A model generated the notes under the pieces. The model searched no databases. It saw nothing but the letters and a program-made list of their open reading frames with translations, and was not told where the DNA came from. A stretch of DNA of 64,000 nucleotides from Paratissierella segnis (lineage in GTDB: Bacteria > Bacillota > Clostridia > Tissierellales > Tissierellaceae), in assembly GCF_014385195.1 (NCBI RefSeq), contig NZ_JACRTG010000016.1, positions 1 through 64,000 on the forward strand, read 5' to 3'. A program made the position numbers and the translations under genes. This document shows positions 35,386-44,213 of the stretch, one piece after another (position 1 is the first letter of the stretch; every line of letters begins with the position of its first letter).

Positions 35386-37134
35386 CTAAGGTATCATATT
35401 CTTTATTCTATCAAGCAGCGCAGCCATTTGTGCCCGAGTGACTTTGTCTTTAGGTCTGAAAGTCCCGTCATCAAAACCTTCAAATATATTTTCTTCTGCC
35501 ATTGTTACTATATATGGATATGACCACTTTGAAGAGTCAACATCTTTAAAGTGGTTTTTATATTTATTGGAAGGGCTTATCTTTAATAATCTGGACAATA
35601 ATGTTGCCATTTCCTCTCTCGTAAGGGAGGCATCAGGAGCAAATTTTTGGTTTCCTAGTCCCTCCATTATTCCATGCCCTACAGCTATTTCAATATCTTT
35701 CCTTGCCCAATGATTGACCGGAATATCTTTAAAATATGATATATTAGAACCTGTATTTTGCAATCCTAAAACACGAACCAAGAGAGTGGCAGCTTCCGCT
35801 CTAGTCAAAGCCCTGTTAGGTTCAAAATAACTGTCCCTAGTACCGAGCATCCAGCCTTTTTCATATACGGAAAGTATATGTGCCTTAGCCCAGCCTTCTC
35901 CAACATCCACGAAGAGTCTGCTTCCATTAGCCCATTGATTGTAGGCGTTCCAGATATTTTGAGTAGCCTGATGAAGGCTCCAGCTTCCTGCTCCCCTTAG
36001 ATTATATTTCTCAATTAATTGCAATTTACCTAGGATTGATTCCTCGTTTTCAAACCAAATAGTATATCCGCCTATGGGGAAACCCGCTTCATATCCTGTA
36101 ATATTTACTTTAGCCATTGGAGATTTAGAATTATTGTCATAGGTTACAGTCCCATTGTATTTTGCAATGAGTTCATTGATTTTTATAAGGCTTGTGCCCT
36201 TTCCTTTAATGCTGCCATCATCACTCCAGCATCTGCCAAAGAAGGGCATGCCAATTACAATCTTAGAAGGTGGAGCATATTTTAACGCATGATTGATAGA
36301 ATCCTCCACAAATCCTACACTGGAAACCGGGCCTGGATCACCTGTTTCGTAGTGTTCATCATAGGACATGATTAGCAGATAGTCAGCATATTTTGCCAAA
36401 TTTGCATAATCATATGAGCCATACCATCCTCCTGTATAACCATGGGGATTGGCAGCCACAGCTACAGAGACTTCTTTTCCCTTAGGTAATGCCTCTCTCA
36501 ATGCTTTTACAAACAGCGTAAAGGCTTCCTTATCTTCAACAGTTACATTTTCTATATCAACGTTCACGCCATCAAGATTATACTTATTTATGACATCTGC
36601 AATTTCCTTTACCAAATTATCCCTATTATAAATAGCCGCTCTTCCTACGTCACGATCCCAGTGATTGGCAAGGAAAGGGACAACCTTAAATCCATTGTTC
36701 TGCATTTGTTTAATGGTATAAGGATCAAATTGGGAGGTTAATTGTAGGTTGCCATCGGGAGTTAAATCAAAATAACTAGGGGAGACTACATCCAGCACAT
36801 CGCCTGTTTTGTTTAATGTATCAATTATTTGGCTGCCGGTTTCAAAATAAGCATAACTCATATGATAACTATTACTTGATTTTCCAAAGGAATCAGAACT
36901 TTGCAAAGTTATCGTTGCAACTACAATAGTGCCTACTACCAATTTGATGCTATTGATCCTGATATTGGGGAACTTAACTCTGATGATTTCCTCAATAAAT
37001 TTTTCTATATTATTTTTTTGTTCTCTTTCGCTTCCAAATTCATCAGCAAATTCAGTTAACCCCATATCAAGATATAGGATAAGCATATATCCGTCATCAT
37101 TTTTTTTAAGCCGATATTTTCTAACAAATTCCAT
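35386..37134 (-). CDS. Membrane-anchored GH18 glycoside hydrolase with SLH domains
   Basis: The protein is 582 aa. Residues 1-61 are charged and probably cytoplasmic; about 62-78 form one membrane segment (IKLVVGTIVVATITLQ). Residues about 90-400 form a GH18 barrel with DGVNVDIE (catalytic Glu195), the form found in spore-wall and cell-wall hydrolases of the YaaH/SleL group. Three SLH modules close the protein (about 405-460, 465-520, 525-582: AHILSVYEKGWMLGTRDSYF, FKDIPVNHWARKDIEIAVGHG, FEGFDDGTFRPKDKVTRAQM). It likely cuts N-acetylglucosamine linkages in peptidoglycan at the cell surface. An internal membrane segment instead of a cleavable signal peptide is unusual for an SLH protein. Confidence 0.85.
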   Translation of the reverse strand: MEFVRKYRLKKNDDGYMLILYLDMGLTEFADEFGSEREQKNNIEKFIEEIIRVKFPNIRINSIKLVVGTIVVATITLQSSDSFGKSSNSYHMSYAYFETGSQIIDTLNKTGDVLDVVSPSYFDLTPDGNLQLTSQFDPYTIKQMQNNGFKVVPFLANHWDRDVGRAAIYNRDNLVKEIADVINKYNLDGVNVDIENVTVEDKEAFTLFVKALREALPKGKEVSVAVAANPHGYTGGWYGSYDYANLAKYADYLLIMSYDEHYETGDPGPVSSVGFVEDSINHALKYAPPSKIVIGMPFFGRCWSDDGSIKGKGTSLIKINELIAKYNGTVTYDNNSKSPMAKVNITGYEAGFPIGGYTIWFENEESILGKLQLIEKYNLRGAGSWSLHQATQNIWNAYNQWANGSRLFVDVGEGWAKAHILSVYEKGWMLGTRDSYFEPNRALTRAEAATLLVRVLGLQNTGSNISYFKDIPVNHWARKDIEIAVGHGIMEGLGNQKFAPDASLTREEMATLLSRLLKISPSNKYKNHFKDVDSSKWSYPYIVTMAEENIFEGFDDGTFRPKDKVTRAQMAALLDRIKNMIP

Positions 37135-37183
37135 TATATCCCTCCATTCTATTTAGTATTACCATAGAATGAGAAGAATATTT

Positions 37184-38569
37184 TTAAATATGAATTGGTT
37201 TATCTATAGCCCCAAAAGCTGCTTCCATAAATATTTCAGATGAAGTAGGATGGGGAAGAATCGTTTTAGCCATGTCAAATACTGTTCCTTCAAGCTGCAT
37301 TATTGCTACTGCACTTGAAATCATATCACTCGCATTACCTGCCATTATATGGGTTCCGATTATTTCACCATATTCATTATCAGAAATTATTTTAATAAAT
37401 CCTACAGTATCATCTTCAGAAAGTGCCTTTCCATTAGCAGATAAAGGGAATTTGCTTATGGTAATATCATGCCCCTTTTCCTTAGCTTGCTCTTCAGTAA
37501 GACCGACACTTGCAATCTCAGGGAAAGTATATGCAACTAGCGGTACATGATTGTAATTCATCTTGCTCACTTTACTCATAATATTTTCTGCAGCTACAAT
37601 CCCTTCAGCAGAAGCCACATGGGCTAATGGGTATTTTCCATTCACGTCACCTATTGCATAGACGCCTTTTATATTTGTTTCCATTTTTTCGTTTGTTTCT
37701 ACAAATCCTTTAGAATTTAATTTCAAATTCAAATTTTCTAATCCAGATAAATTAGGTTTTATCCCTAAAGACAATAGATATTTATCAGCCTTATATATTT
37801 TTTCTTTGCCCTTCACATCAGCGATTATACCTTCATAAGACAGAGATTTTATTTCCGCTTTTGCTATGATTTTAACTCCATCTTTTTTAAGCTGCCTTTC
37901 TAAAGTCTTGGACATTTCTTTTTCAACTGTAGATAATATTCCATCAGAATTGAAAATCATAGTAATATTTGATCCTAATGCATTGAAAAGCGTAGCAAAT
38001 TCTACTGCGTATACATTACCACCGAGTATTACCAGTTCCTTTGGTATCTCTTCAATTTGAAGAGTAGCCCTGCTATTTAGGAGTAAACTTTTGTCAAAAC
38101 CATCCTTAAGCCCAGGTAAATCGGGGATATTTTCACTGGCTCCGGTAGCGATAATTAGGTTTTTGCTTTCTAAAGTTTGGCCATTTACTTCAACATGGGT
38201 CTTGTCTATTATCTGTGCCATTCCTTCTATTAAATCTACCTTGTTTTTCCTAAATAGCATATATATTCCTGAAACAAGTCTATCTACTACCGAATCCTTG
38301 TGGGCTATAAACGATTTCCAATCGATATTTAGTTTTTCTTTGTCTATTCCCCTTATTCCCAAGTCCCCACTTTTCTGAATATCCTTATAGAGTTTTGCAT
38401 TATGAAGCAAGGTCTTGGTAGGGATACACCCCCAGTTCAAGCATACCCCACCTAATCTTTCTTTTTCTACAACTGCTACTTTTGCCCCGAGTTGAGCCGC
38501 CTTAATAGCGGCAACATATCCTCCGGGACCTCCGCCTATTACTATTACATCATAAGTCAAATTAATCAC
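37184..38569 (-). CDS. lpdA: Dihydrolipoyl dehydrogenase (E3)
   Basis: This 461-aa flavoprotein re-oxidises the dihydrolipoyl arm of E2 with NAD+. It has the FAD site VIVIGGGPGGYVAAIKAAQLG, the redox disulfide GGVCLNWGCIPTK (Cys43, Cys48), an NAD-binding region starting LVILGGNVYAVEFA, YAIGDVNGKYPLAHVASAEG, and the C-terminal His-Glu pair in ILPHPTSSEIF. In the NAD-binding motif the usual second Gly-x-Gly is partly altered (GGNVYAVE for GGGVIGVE). It is the last gene of the four-gene complex operon, 3 bp after E2. Confidence 0.94.
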   Translation of the reverse strand: MINLTYDVIVIGGGPGGYVAAIKAAQLGAKVAVVEKERLGGVCLNWGCIPTKTLLHNAKLYKDIQKSGDLGIRGIDKEKLNIDWKSFIAHKDSVVDRLVSGIYMLFRKNKVDLIEGMAQIIDKTHVEVNGQTLESKNLIIATGASENIPDLPGLKDGFDKSLLLNSRATLQIEEIPKELVILGGNVYAVEFATLFNALGSNITMIFNSDGILSTVEKEMSKTLERQLKKDGVKIIAKAEIKSLSYEGIIADVKGKEKIYKADKYLLSLGIKPNLSGLENLNLKLNSKGFVETNEKMETNIKGVYAIGDVNGKYPLAHVASAEGIVAAENIMSKVSKMNYNHVPLVAYTFPEIASVGLTEEQAKEKGHDITISKFPLSANGKALSEDDTVGFIKIISDNEYGEIIGTHIMAGNASDMISSAVAIMQLEGTVFDMAKTILPHPTSSEIFMEAAFGAIDKPIHI

Positions 38570-38572
38570 CCC

Positions 38573-39877
38573 TTAAGATTTTAGCAACAATAGCTCAGGG
38601 TCAGTTAACAATTCCCTCAATATATTTAGGAATCGTGCTCCGCTTGCACCGTCTATAATTCTATGATCATAGGATAGGGATACGGGGAGTATCTTAGCTA
38701 TTACAATCTCATCATCTCGCACTATAGGTTTCTTGACTACACGGCCTAGTCCCAATATAGCTGATTCCGGATAATTTATGATAGGAATTCCATAATATCC
38801 TCCTATTGAGCCATAATTTGTAATGGAAAAGGTGCTTCCCTTAAGTTCACTTAAATCAATCTTATTCTCCTTAGCTCTAGTGCCTAAATCAACTATAGCC
38901 TTGGCAAGTTCAACGATTGATTTTCTATCCACATTCCTAATTACAGGTACCATAAGCCCTCTTTCTGTATCCGTTGCTATGCCTATATGATAGAAATGTT
39001 TCAAGATAAGCTCATTATTTTCTTCATCTAATGATGCATTAAATTCCGGTAATATCTTCAAAGCTGTAATTGCTGCCTTAATTATAAATGGCAAATAGGT
39101 TAGATTTACATCCTCTTCCTTCAATATGCTTTTATATTTCTTTCTAAAATCATCTAATTTACTGACATCTATTTCATCCATTGCAGTTGTATGAGGTATA
39201 GTAAATCTTGATTGAGTCATTTTTTCTGCAATGGTCTTTCTTATTCTAGTAAGGGGAACTCTTGTTATGCTTTCACCTTTAGATACCTCTTTTTCAAGCT
39301 TGACAAAATCACTAGAAACTTCATCAACTTTGGACTTTGGTTCTTCAATTTCTGACAATGAGTCTTTGAAGTTTCGGATATCCTCCTTCATTACACGTCC
39401 GCCAGGACCTGTGCCTATTACCTCATTGATGTCAACGCCCAAGTCCTTAGCCAAGGCTCTTGCTACTGGAGTTGCCAGTATTTTTTTCTTATTTACCGCT
39501 TTTTTAGTTGAGACGATGCCTTCTGTACTAGGAGGTATCTCTTCTGATGACACTATAACTTCACCGACTACACCGGCTGTCTCTTCTTCAACTATCTCTT
39601 TATTTGCATCTACCTGAGCCTCAGTCTCATCAGCTTCACCGGATGTATCAATTGTTATAAAAACTTCACCTACATTGATTACATCTCCTGCATCGGCCAT
39701 CAGCTCCAATACTTTACCGCTCTTTGGTGTTGGAATTTCCGTGGTGACCTTATCGGTTTCAACTTCGGCTATAGAATCTCCTTCATTTACATTGTCTCCT
39801 ATATCAACTAACCATTTTATGATGGTACCCTCGTGGATACCCTCTCCAATATCCGGAAAACGATATTCATATTTCAT
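38573..39877 (-). CDS. pdhC: 2-oxoacid dehydrogenase E2 dihydrolipoamide acyltransferase
   Basis: The protein is 434 aa. An N-terminal lipoyl domain (EVETDKVTTEIPTPKSG, lipoyl Lys43) is joined by an acidic linker to a peripheral-subunit-binding domain (KILATPVARALAKDLGVDINEVIGTGPGGRVMKEDI). The catalytic domain ends with SYDHRIIDGASGARFL, whose His-Asp pair catalyses acyl transfer. It forms the core of the complex, binds E1 and E3, and passes the acyl group to CoA. Only one lipoyl domain is present. Gene order E1a-E1b-E2-E3 resembles pdhABCD of Bacillota; a branched-chain or acetoin role cannot be excluded. Confidence 0.9.
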   Translation of the reverse strand: MKYEYRFPDIGEGIHEGTIIKWLVDIGDNVNEGDSIAEVETDKVTTEIPTPKSGKVLELMADAGDVINVGEVFITIDTSGEADETEAQVDANKEIVEEETAGVVGEVIVSSEEIPPSTEGIVSTKKAVNKKKILATPVARALAKDLGVDINEVIGTGPGGRVMKEDIRNFKDSLSEIEEPKSKVDEVSSDFVKLEKEVSKGESITRVPLTRIRKTIAEKMTQSRFTIPHTTAMDEIDVSKLDDFRKKYKSILKEEDVNLTYLPFIIKAAITALKILPEFNASLDEENNELILKHFYHIGIATDTERGLMVPVIRNVDRKSIVELAKAIVDLGTRAKENKIDLSELKGSTFSITNYGSIGGYYGIPIINYPESAILGLGRVVKKPIVRDDEIVIAKILPVSLSYDHRIIDGASGARFLNILRELLTDPELLLLKS

Positions 39878-39896
39878 AAAGTATCTCCCTCCTTAC

Positions 39897-40877
39897 CTAA
39901 AATTTCACTACATCAAGTATTGAGCTTGCAATTCTTTCAGGAGTTGGGATATAGTGATGCTCTCCTCTTGCCAATGGGAATATAGTATCAAACCCCGTTA
40001 CCCTAGTTGGCGGAGCTTCCAAGTAAAGAAATGCTTTTTCATTGACCAATGCTACGATTTCAGCCCCTACTCCGAAGGACTTGGGCGCCTCATGGACTAC
40101 AATTATTCTTCCTGTTTTCTTAACTGAATCTACGATTGCATCTCGATCCATTGGAGAAATAGTACGGAGGTCTAAGACTTCCGGATGAACATCCTTTTCA
40201 CTTACTATTTCTACAGCTTTCTGAACATCTCTAACCATTGCACCCCAAGTTACTATAGTTACATCTTCTCCTTCTTGGACCAGCTTTGCCTTGCCAATAG
40301 GAAGTTCATAATCCTCAATCGGTACATCTTGTTTAAATGCTCGATAAATTCTCTTTGGTTCTAAAAATAAGACAGGATCGGGGTCTCTGATAGCTGCTAT
40401 TAAAAGTCCTTTTGCATCATATGGAGTAGATGGTATCACTACTTTAAGCCCAGGAATATGGGCATACATTGCCTCGGTACTTTCAGAGTGATGTTCTAAT
40501 GCGCGAATACCTCCTCCATAAGGAGCACGGATTACCATAGGCAGATTAAATCGACCTCGGGATCTGTTTCTCATTCTTGCAACATGACTTATTATTTGAT
40601 TGAATGCAGGGTATGAAAATCCCATGAATTGAAGTTCGACTACAGGTTTCAATCCATTGATAGCCATACCTACTGCAGAACCTACGATTGCGGATTCAGC
40701 CAAGGGACTGTCAAATACCCGAGTCTCACCATATTTTTCTCTAAGTCCGACTGTAGCTCTGAAAACTCCGCCTTCAACTCCAACGTCTTCTCCATATACT
40801 ACAACTGATTTATCAAGTTCCAATTCATTGTCTAAAGCTTGGGTTACAGCTTGAATTAAGTTCAATTTATTTGACAT
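39897..40877 (-). CDS. pdhB: 2-oxoacid (pyruvate) dehydrogenase E1 beta subunit
   Basis: About 326 aa from ATG 40877, which has GGAGG nine bases upstream; a longer in-frame start at 40913 lacks support. The transketolase pyrimidine-binding domain has VVYGEDVGVEGGVFRATVGL and FDSPLAESAIVGSAVGMAINGLKPVVELQF. The C-terminal domain has DLRTISPMDRDAIVDSVKKTGRIIVVHEA. With E1 alpha it forms the thiamine-diphosphate enzyme that decarboxylates the 2-oxoacid. Its start overlaps the end of E1 alpha by 11 bp, indicating coupled translation. Confidence 0.92.
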   Translation of the reverse strand: MSNKLNLIQAVTQALDNELELDKSVVVYGEDVGVEGGVFRATVGLREKYGETRVFDSPLAESAIVGSAVGMAINGLKPVVELQFMGFSYPAFNQIISHVARMRNRSRGRFNLPMVIRAPYGGGIRALEHHSESTEAMYAHIPGLKVVIPSTPYDAKGLLIAAIRDPDPVLFLEPKRIYRAFKQDVPIEDYELPIGKAKLVQEGEDVTIVTWGAMVRDVQKAVEIVSEKDVHPEVLDLRTISPMDRDAIVDSVKKTGRIIVVHEAPKSFGVGAEIVALVNEKAFLYLEAPPTRVTGFDTIFPLARGEHHYIPTPERIASSILDVVKF

Positions 40878-41961
40878 GATTTTTACCTCCTTGCAAAAAT
40901 ACTTTGTACTCATTGAGTTGTTCCTCTAAATGCGGAGGCATTGTTGCATAATGATACTTAAAGATGTCATCAACTTCGTAAACTGAATTTTTCTCGATAT
41001 CTTCAAAAGTTGCTGCTACTCCCGTATCTAATTCTTTTTTGATGTTTTCTTCCCATTCTTCAGTGATAATACCTTTATCTAATAGGAAGTTTTTAAATCT
41101 AACAACTGGGTCTTTATCTCTCCAAGATTCAACTTCTTCATCTTCTCTATATTTAGTTGGGTCATCGGAAGTTGTATGGGGACCAAATCTATAGGTGTAG
41201 GCTTCAATCAAGGTAGGACCTTCGCCATTTCTAGCTCTTCTGATCGCTTCTTTAGTTGCAGCGTACATGGCAAATATATCATTGCCATCTACCAAGATTC
41301 CTGGTATACCGTATGCAATAGCCTTTTGTGCCAAAGTTTCACTTGCCGTCTGATTTTTTCTTGGAACTGAGATAGCGTATTGATTGTTTTGAATAATAAA
41401 TACAACAGGCGCTTTAAACACAGAAGCAAAGTTTAGTCCCTCATGGAAGTCCCCATGGGAGGTGCCTCCATCTCCAACGTAGGCAACTGCTACATTGTTT
41501 TCACCCTTGATGTTGTTTGCCATTCCGATTCCGACAGCATGTTGGAATTGGGATCCTATAGGAACTGAAACGGGTAATACATTTACGTCATCAGGCATAT
41601 GACTTCCCCACTCATTGCCGTACCAATAAAGATAGATGTTTTTAAGAGGAACTCCTCTTACAAGCCAAGCGCCCAGCTCTCTAAAAGCAGGTACGAGAAA
41701 GTCTCCCTTTTCCATTGCATAAGCTGAACCTATTTGTGCAGCTTCTTGTCCGGTATTTGGAGCGTAGGTAAGCATTCTACCCTGTCTCTGGTAGGATAAC
41801 GCTCTCTCATCGATGATTCTTACATATAGCATGGTTTTGTATAGATACAATAATTCTTCGTCGGTAAACGAAGGCATATCTTCACTTTTGACAATTTCTC
41901 CACTCTTATCCATGATTTGATACATTGTATTGTCAAGGGGATTATAATCTTCAAGATGCAT
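40867..41961 (-). CDS. pdhA: 2-oxoacid (pyruvate) dehydrogenase E1 alpha subunit
   Basis: The 364-aa protein has the thiamine diphosphate motif GDGGTSHGDFHEGLNFASVFKAPVVFIIQNN (GDG to NN) and the phosphorylation-loop-like region TYRFGPHTTSDDPTKYR. The N-terminal IVKSEDMPSFTDEELLYLYKTM resembles Bacillota PdhA proteins. It catalyses decarboxylation of the 2-oxoacid and transfer to the lipoyl group of E2. It is the first gene of the operon, with AAGGAGG before ATG 41961. A pyruvate dehydrogenase in an anaerobe suggests some tolerance of oxidised conditions or an alternative to pyruvate:ferredoxin oxidoreductase. Confidence 0.9.
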   Translation of the reverse strand: MHLEDYNPLDNTMYQIMDKSGEIVKSEDMPSFTDEELLYLYKTMLYVRIIDERALSYQRQGRMLTYAPNTGQEAAQIGSAYAMEKGDFLVPAFRELGAWLVRGVPLKNIYLYWYGNEWGSHMPDDVNVLPVSVPIGSQFQHAVGIGMANNIKGENNVAVAYVGDGGTSHGDFHEGLNFASVFKAPVVFIIQNNQYAISVPRKNQTASETLAQKAIAYGIPGILVDGNDIFAMYAATKEAIRRARNGEGPTLIEAYTYRFGPHTTSDDPTKYREDEEVESWRDKDPVVRFKNFLLDKGIITEEWEENIKKELDTGVAATFEDIEKNSVYEVDDIFKYHYATMPPHLEEQLNEYKVFLQGGKNHVK

Positions 41962-42408
41962 AAATTTTACCTCCTTTATTAATATATATAAATCTCTAAA
42001 TGATAATGACTATCAATATAGTTATTTTATATATATACAAAAAGCTATGCTTCTAAACATATTAGAGTATATTGGACAGGTTAAAATTTATGGAACAACT
42101 TTATTTAATTCATAATTCACAATTCACAGTTCATAATTGAAAGAGGAGATCCTTCGATAGTCAAGTTTATACTGCCTGACTCAGGATGACACGAGCATTG
42201 ATTATAATGACCTTACAGAACCCAAGATCACTGCTGTTGTCATCCTGAGCCTAAAGCGAAGGATCCACATTATTTTTTAGCACATATAAAAATCAAAGTG
42301 CATATAAATTATATTTTTATGGCAAATTTCTCTAAAATAGTGTATTCTTATATAATATGTAAGTATTTTTGACATTAAATAATAAGGCAAAGTGAGGATG
42401 ACCGTAAA
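41962..42408. repeat. Intergenic region with two kinds of dispersed repeat
   Basis: No gene is seen in these 447 bp. At 42111-42139 there are tandem ATTCACAATTCACAGTTCAT-type units, the reverse complement of the TGTGAATTGT repeats at 29.2 kb. At 42145-42266 a segment is flanked by imperfect inverted copies of a module that has GATCCTTCG at one end and CTCAGGATGACA at the other, about 45 nt (left) and 30 nt (right) long. This resembles the widespread GTCATCCTGAG...GAAGGATC intergenic repeats of bacterial genomes. Promoters of both flanking genes should lie near the edges. Confidence 0.75.
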
Positions 42409-43092
42409 ATGTTAGGTACAATTGTAAACAGTATAGCTATTATATTAGGAGCATTATTGGGAATTATTATAAAAAAGGGCATAAAAGAAAAGTATAAGAG
42501 CACAATTATGGATGGTATTGGTCTTTCTATAATGATAATTGGAATAATGGGTGGAATAAAAACCGATAATATTGTATTGATTATAGCAAGTATTGTAGTA
42601 GGTAGTATCATTGGCGAAATAATAGATATTGATTACAAACTTGAAAAATTAGGCCACAATATGGAAATGAAATTTGGCAAAGGGGATTCAAACTTTTCTA
42701 AAGGCTTTGTCACAGCATCTCTGGTATATTGCATAGGTGCTATGGCTATAGTAGGAGCTTTGGAGTCCGGCTTAACAGGCAATCATGAAACCTTATTTGC
42801 TAAGTCAATACTGGACGGTATTACTGCCATATTATTTGCTTCAACATTTGGAATAGGGGTAGCCTTCTCTGCCATTCCTGTATTTATTTATCAAGGCATA
42901 ATTACATTGTTGGCGAATTCCGCAAAGGATCTCTTAACGGTAAATGTTATTAATGAAATGTCAGCGGTTGGAGGTATATTGATCTTAGCCATAGGTATCA
43001 ATCTATTGGGAATTAAAAAGATTAAGGTTGCAAATATGCTGCCTTCAATTATAATTCCGTTAATATATTTAACAATTGTGAATGTGATATAG
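42409..43092 (+). CDS. DUF554 family membrane protein
   Basis: The 227-aa hydrophobic protein has about six to seven membrane segments. It begins MLGTIVNSIAIILGALLGII and has SKGFVTASLVYCIGAMAIVGALESGLTGNHETLFAKSILDGITAI, the signature region of DUF554 (YqgA/YdfK-like) proteins. Function is unknown; a transport role has been suggested for the family. The gene stands alone, with a weak ribosome site (AGTGAGG) and a terminator after it. Confidence 0.88.
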   Translation: MLGTIVNSIAIILGALLGIIIKKGIKEKYKSTIMDGIGLSIMIIGIMGGIKTDNIVLIIASIVVGSIIGEIIDIDYKLEKLGHNMEMKFGKGDSNFSKGFVTASLVYCIGAMAIVGALESGLTGNHETLFAKSILDGITAILFASTFGIGVAFSAIPVFIYQGIITLLANSAKDLLTVNVINEMSAVGGILILAIGINLLGIKKIKVANMLPSIIIPLIYLTIVNVI

Positions 43093-43202
43093 TATTAAAA
43101 AAGAAACTAGTAATCTTACACTTAACAAGCTATCACCTCTGGTAAGAATATAAGTTAATTTGATTATACAATAAATAGTCGGATTATATCTTGAAAACCA
43201 AT

Positions 43203-43245
43203 AAAACTGGGTTGCAGATTCTGCAGTCCGGTTTTATTTTTTTAA
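43203..43245 (+). terminator. Rho-independent terminator
   Basis: A stem of about 15 bp (43203-43217 with 43221-43235) with a few mismatches in the middle and a 3-nt loop is followed by a T run to 43243. It ends the DUF554 gene. Confidence 0.8.
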
Positions 43246-43325
43246 ATATTTTAGTGAACAATTAAAATAATGAATATATTTATGCTTGTACTAATATTAT
43301 ATATTAAAAAGGAAGGAGGAAGTCG

Positions 43326-44183
43326 ATGAAAAAACAACAGAAGAAATCTAAAGAGCAGAATAGATTAATTTGTATTGTAATGTTGGCAGTTATCCTACTA
43401 TGTCCAGTATTTTCTTATGCCAGTTTTAGCGACATTGAAGGCTATTGGGGGGAAGAAGTGATTCTAAACTGGACAAATAAAGGACTTGCTAAAGGCTATA
43501 ATGATGGAACATTTAGACCCAAAAATGAGATTACAAGAGCAGAATTTATGAGTCTTATAAACAATGCATTTGGATTTACAGAAGAGGTAGATATCGATTT
43601 TAAGGATGTATTAGAAGGGAAGTGGTATCTTAGCACTATTAAAAAGTCAAAGGCAGCAGGCTATATAAATGGATATGAAGATGGCACTATAAGGCCTGAC
43701 AAATTAATCACAAGAGAAGAAGTCGCATCCATAATCGCAAAAATGACCAACCTCAATCAGTATGAAGAAGGTTCAAAAATGTTTAAAGATCAGGAACGGA
43801 TGAAGTGGAGCCGAGGCTATATCGGAGCTGTTGCCAATGAGAAATATATGGCAGGGTATCCTGATGGAAACTTTAAACCATTGAACAATATAACTCGTGG
43901 GGAGGCGATATTTGCACTAGATAATATAATAAATAAGGCAGGGATTCAAATAATAGCAAAACAGGACTTCCTAGGAATCACATATATACATGTAATATGG
44001 AATAAGGAAAGCCAACCATTGAAAGTCATAGCAAATGGAAATGAATTGAAGTTTGACAAAGATGATGGAAAATGGAAGGGAACATCGCTTTACTTAAATA
44101 TAGGAGATGAAGTAGAAATAACAGCGATTGGAAATGGTATGGAGTATAGGAAAACTGTATTCGTTAAGGACATTGCAGACTAG
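43326..44183 (+). CDS. S-layer homology (SLH) domain surface protein
   Basis: The 285-aa exported protein has a charged start and hydrophobic signal (LICIVMLAVILLCPVFSYA, cleavage near residue 37). Three SLH modules follow at about 38-95, 98-155 and 160-212 (FSDIEGYWGEEVILNWTNKG, YINGYEDGTIRPDKLITREE, AGYPDGNFKPLNNITRGEA). SLH modules bind pyruvylated secondary wall polymer. The remaining 70 residues are a small beta-rich domain of unknown function. AGGAGGA precedes ATG 43326. Another exported protein gene begins 31 bp downstream, so the two are probably co-transcribed. Confidence 0.9.
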   Translation: MKKQQKKSKEQNRLICIVMLAVILLCPVFSYASFSDIEGYWGEEVILNWTNKGLAKGYNDGTFRPKNEITRAEFMSLINNAFGFTEEVDIDFKDVLEGKWYLSTIKKSKAAGYINGYEDGTIRPDKLITREEVASIIAKMTNLNQYEEGSKMFKDQERMKWSRGYIGAVANEKYMAGYPDGNFKPLNNITRGEAIFALDNIINKAGIQIIAKQDFLGITYIHVIWNKESQPLKVIANGNELKFDKDDGKWKGTSLYLNIGDEVEITAIGNGMEYRKTVFVKDIAD

Positions 44184-44213
44184 AAATAATGAGAAAAAGG
44201 GAGGAGAGCTTAA

